Source: Azospirillum sp. TSO22-1 (GTDB lineage: Bacteria; Pseudomonadota; Alphaproteobacteria; Azospirillales; Azospirillaceae). From it: 34,987 bases of DNA. The stretch is from assembly GCF_003116015.1 (NCBI RefSeq), contig NZ_LGQZ01000148.1, forward strand, positions 1 through 34,987, written 5' to 3'. Below are positions 33,013 through 34,987 of the stretch, in pieces (position 1 is the first letter of the stretch; each line of letters starts with the position of its first letter). The notes under the pieces are model-generated. The model searched no databases and was not told the origin of the DNA. It saw only the letters and a program-made list of their open reading frames with translations. The position numbers and the translations under genes are program-made.

Positions 33013-34869
33013 ATGATGGAACTGATGCGCGAGGTCCGTCTCGGCGGGATGGGCGTGGCGGTGGAGCGGCAGCCGGACGGGACCATGCTGGTGCGCTCCG
33101 AGAGCGCGCTGGAGGACTATCCCGACAAGCTGACCCTGTGCCTGGAGCGCTGGGCGCGCGAGGCCCCGGACCGGGTGTTCCTCGCCCAGCGCGCGCCCGG
33201 CGGTGGCTGGCGCGAGGTGACCTACGCCGAGGCGCTGGCGCGGGTGCGCGGCATCGCCCAGGCGCTCATCGACCGTGGGCTGACGCGCGAGCGCGGCGTC
33301 GCCATCCTGTCGGGCAACGACATCGAGCACGCGCTGCTCGGGCTGGGCGCGCAGTACGCCGGGGTGCCCTACGCCCCGGTGTCCACCGCCTACTCGCTGG
33401 TCAGCACCGATTTCGGCAAGCTGCGCCATGTGCTCGGGCTGGCGACGCCGGGGCTGGTGTTCGCCGCCGACGGCGCCCGCTACGCCGCCGCCCTGCGCGC
33501 CGCCGTGCCGGCGGGTGTCGAAATGGTGGTGACGCACGGCGCGTCCGAGGGGATCGCCGCGACGAACTTCGCCGAGCTTCTCGCCACGGTGCCGACGCCG
33601 GCCGCCGATGCCGCGCATGCCGCGGTGGGGCCGGACACGGTGGCGAAGCTGCTGTTCACCTCCGGCTCGACCGGCATGCCCAAGGGGGTGATCAACACCC
33701 AGCGCATGCTGTGCAGCAACCAGCAGATGCTGCGGCAGGTCTTCGCCTTCCTGGCCGAGGAGCCGCCGGTGCTGGTGGACTGGCTGCCGTGGAACCACAC
33801 CTTCGGCGGCAACCACAACTTCAACATGGCCCTCTACAACGGCGGCACCTTCTATATCGACGAGGGCAAGCCGGTCGCCGACGGCATCCTGCCGACCGTC
33901 GCCACCCTGCGCGAGGTGGCGCCGACCTTCTACCTCAACGTGCCCAAGGGCTACGAGGCGCTGGTGCCCCACCTGCGTGCCGAGCCGGAGCTGCGCAAGC
34001 GCTTCTTCAGCCGCCTCAAGGTGCTGTTCTACGCCGGCGCCGGCCTGTCTCCGCACATCTGGGACAGCCTGGAGGACCTTGCCATCGACGCCTGCGGCCA
34101 GCGCGTGGTGTTCGTCACCAGCCTGGGCTCCACCGAGACCGCGCCGGCGGCGCTGATCTGCAACCGGCCGGTCGAGCAGCCGGGCATCGTCGGCGTCCCG
34201 GCGCCGGGCGTCGAGGTGAAGCTGGTGCCCACCGCCGAGAAGCTGGAACTGCGCCTGCGCGGTCCGACCATCATGCCCGGCTACTGGCGCCAGGACGAGC
34301 TGACCGCCAAGGCGTTCGACGAGGACGGCTTCTATTGCATGGGCGACGCGCTGCGCTTCGTCGATCCGGAGCGGCCGGACCTCGGCTTCGTCTTCGACGG
34401 CCGCATCTCGGAGGATTTCAAGCTGGCGACCGGGACCTGGGTCAGCGTCAGCACGCTGCGCGGCGCGGTGCTGCGCCATTTCGCGCCGCTGGTCAGCGAC
34501 GTGGTGATCGCCGGGCACGACCGCGACGACGTGACCATGCTGATCGTCCCCGACGTGCCGGCCTGCCGCGACGCCTGCCCGGACTTCGCCCGCGACCTGT
34601 CGGACGCCGAAGTGCTGCGCCGGAGCGAGGTGCGGGCGTGCTTCCAGGCGCTGCTCGACGAGTTCGCGCGGACCAGCACCGGCAGCTCGAACCGCATCGG
34701 CCGGGCCATCCTGCTGGAGGAGCGGCCGTCGCTCGACGCCGGGGAGATCACCGACAAGGGCTCGCTGAACCAGAAGGCGGTGCTGGCGCGCCGCGCCGCC
34801 CTGGTCGAGGCGCTGTACGCGCCCGAACCGGGACCGGAGGTCCTGGTGGCGGGGCGGGCCGGCGCGTAA
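33013..34869 (+). CDS. fcs: Feruloyl-CoA synthase
   Basis: A 618-residue adenylate-forming CoA ligase that activates ferulate and related hydroxycinnamates. The AMP-binding P-loop is LLFTSGSTGMPKG (213-225). Segments such as YAPVSTAYSLVSTDFGKLRH, VLVDWLPWNHTFGGNHNFNM and RISEDFKLATGTWVSVSTLR are specific to the feruloyl-CoA synthase group. The ATG at 33013 is chosen because GGAGGAA (33001-33007) precedes it; the frame is open to 32908 through repeat-derived sequence. It lies downstream of the crotonase gene and the 107-base element, in the same direction, and presumably shares its promoter. Confidence 0.93.
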   Translation: MMELMREVRLGGMGVAVERQPDGTMLVRSESALEDYPDKLTLCLERWAREAPDRVFLAQRAPGGGWREVTYAEALARVRGIAQALIDRGLTRERGVAILSGNDIEHALLGLGAQYAGVPYAPVSTAYSLVSTDFGKLRHVLGLATPGLVFAADGARYAAALRAAVPAGVEMVVTHGASEGIAATNFAELLATVPTPAADAAHAAVGPDTVAKLLFTSGSTGMPKGVINTQRMLCSNQQMLRQVFAFLAEEPPVLVDWLPWNHTFGGNHNFNMALYNGGTFYIDEGKPVADGILPTVATLREVAPTFYLNVPKGYEALVPHLRAEPELRKRFFSRLKVLFYAGAGLSPHIWDSLEDLAIDACGQRVVFVTSLGSTETAPAALICNRPVEQPGIVGVPAPGVEVKLVPTAEKLELRLRGPTIMPGYWRQDELTAKAFDEDGFYCMGDALRFVDPERPDLGFVFDGRISEDFKLATGTWVSVSTLRGAVLRHFAPLVSDVVIAGHDRDDVTMLIVPDVPACRDACPDFARDLSDAEVLRRSEVRACFQALLDEFARTSTGSSNRIGRAILLEERPSLDAGEITDKGSLNQKAVLARRAALVEALYAPEPGPEVLVAGRAGA

Positions 34870-34872
34870 AGC

Positions 34873-34987
34873 CCCTCTCCCGTCCCGGGAGAGGGTGGCC
34901 GCGCAGCGGCCGGGTGAGGGTAAAGCCGAGGATCCTTGCACTTTCCCTCACCCTCCCGCTCGTTCCGAGCGGGCCCCTCCCTCTCCC
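34873..34987. repeat. Structured palindromic element at window end (partial)
   Basis: CCCTCTCCCG-TCC-CGGGAGAGGG (34873-34895), GGCCGC-GCA-GCGGCC (34897-34911), the long-range pair GGGTGAGGG/CCCTCACCC (34912-34920/34945-34953) and CCCGCTCG-TTC-CGAGCGGG (34955-34973). Three of these occur in the same order as in the element at 25909-26028. It continues past the window edge and may also end transcription after fcs. Confidence 0.8.

Noticed and set aside
28831..34941. Long minus-strand frames (28831-31401, 30263-31906, 32653-34941)
   Set aside because: All are antisense to well-recognised genes (livF, Usp, chemoreceptor, fcs) and show no family motifs.

Overview
The window is a dense, GC-rich stretch of an alphaproteobacterial genome. 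The best guess is Azospirillum or a close relative in the Rhodospirillales. The reasons are the very high third-position GC, a rhizobial-type flagellin followed by flaF-flbT, a MotE/DUF6468/DUF1217 set of alphaproteobacterial flagellar accessory genes, a Rem/FtcR-like orphan regulator behind a CtrA-type box, and aromatic catabolism combined with TRAP and Liv-type transporters. The genus is inferred; no rRNA or housekeeping marker is present.

Region 1 (1-8926) is a flagellar switch, export and motor block. Two operons diverge from about 3243-3428. Leftward: fliL, fliM, a DUF6468 protein, motE and the start of a fliK-like gene cut by the window edge. Rightward: fliF, fliH, fliN, fliP, a small FlhB-C-terminus-like protein, fliG and an unrecognised protein whose C-terminal part resembles the FliK hook-length domain. 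Nearly all junctions overlap or lie within a few bases.

Region 2 (8927-14294) is flagellar regulation and filament. A long non-coding stretch holds a perfect TTAA-N7-TTAA (CtrA-type) box before an OmpR-type regulator that lacks the phospho-acceptor aspartate. Then come flagellin, flaF, flbT, a FlaG-like gene and a DUF1217 gene. A highly structured non-coding stretch (14156-14270) closes the region.

Region 3 (14295-24527) is homoprotocatechuate (3,4-dihydroxyphenylacetate) meta-cleavage. It holds hpaR, a divergent operon dctPQM-hpaG1-hpaG2-hpaD-hpaF-hpaH-hpaI, a convergent second hpaR-like gene, and hpaE ending at a textbook terminator. Together HpaD, E, F, G1/G2, H and I take the ring-cleavage substrate to pyruvate plus succinate semialdehyde. 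The monooxygenase genes hpaBC are not in the window.

Region 4 (24528-34987) is a Liv-type ABC transporter (binding protein, permease, a permease-ATPase fusion, ATPase), a tandem universal stress protein, a soluble chemoreceptor, an enoyl-CoA hydratase/lyase-family enzyme and feruloyl-CoA synthase. This suggests uptake, sensing and CoA-dependent side-chain removal of hydroxycinnamates.

The two catabolic regions appear to share regulation. Four promoters (about 14850, 22800, 24600 and 31900) each carry a related AT-rich palindrome built on GTTAAC/TGTTAT half-sites, lying on or next to the -10 or the spacer, and the window encodes two HpaR-type MarR repressors. GC-rich hairpin elements, some clearly related, sit inside operons between co-directional genes.
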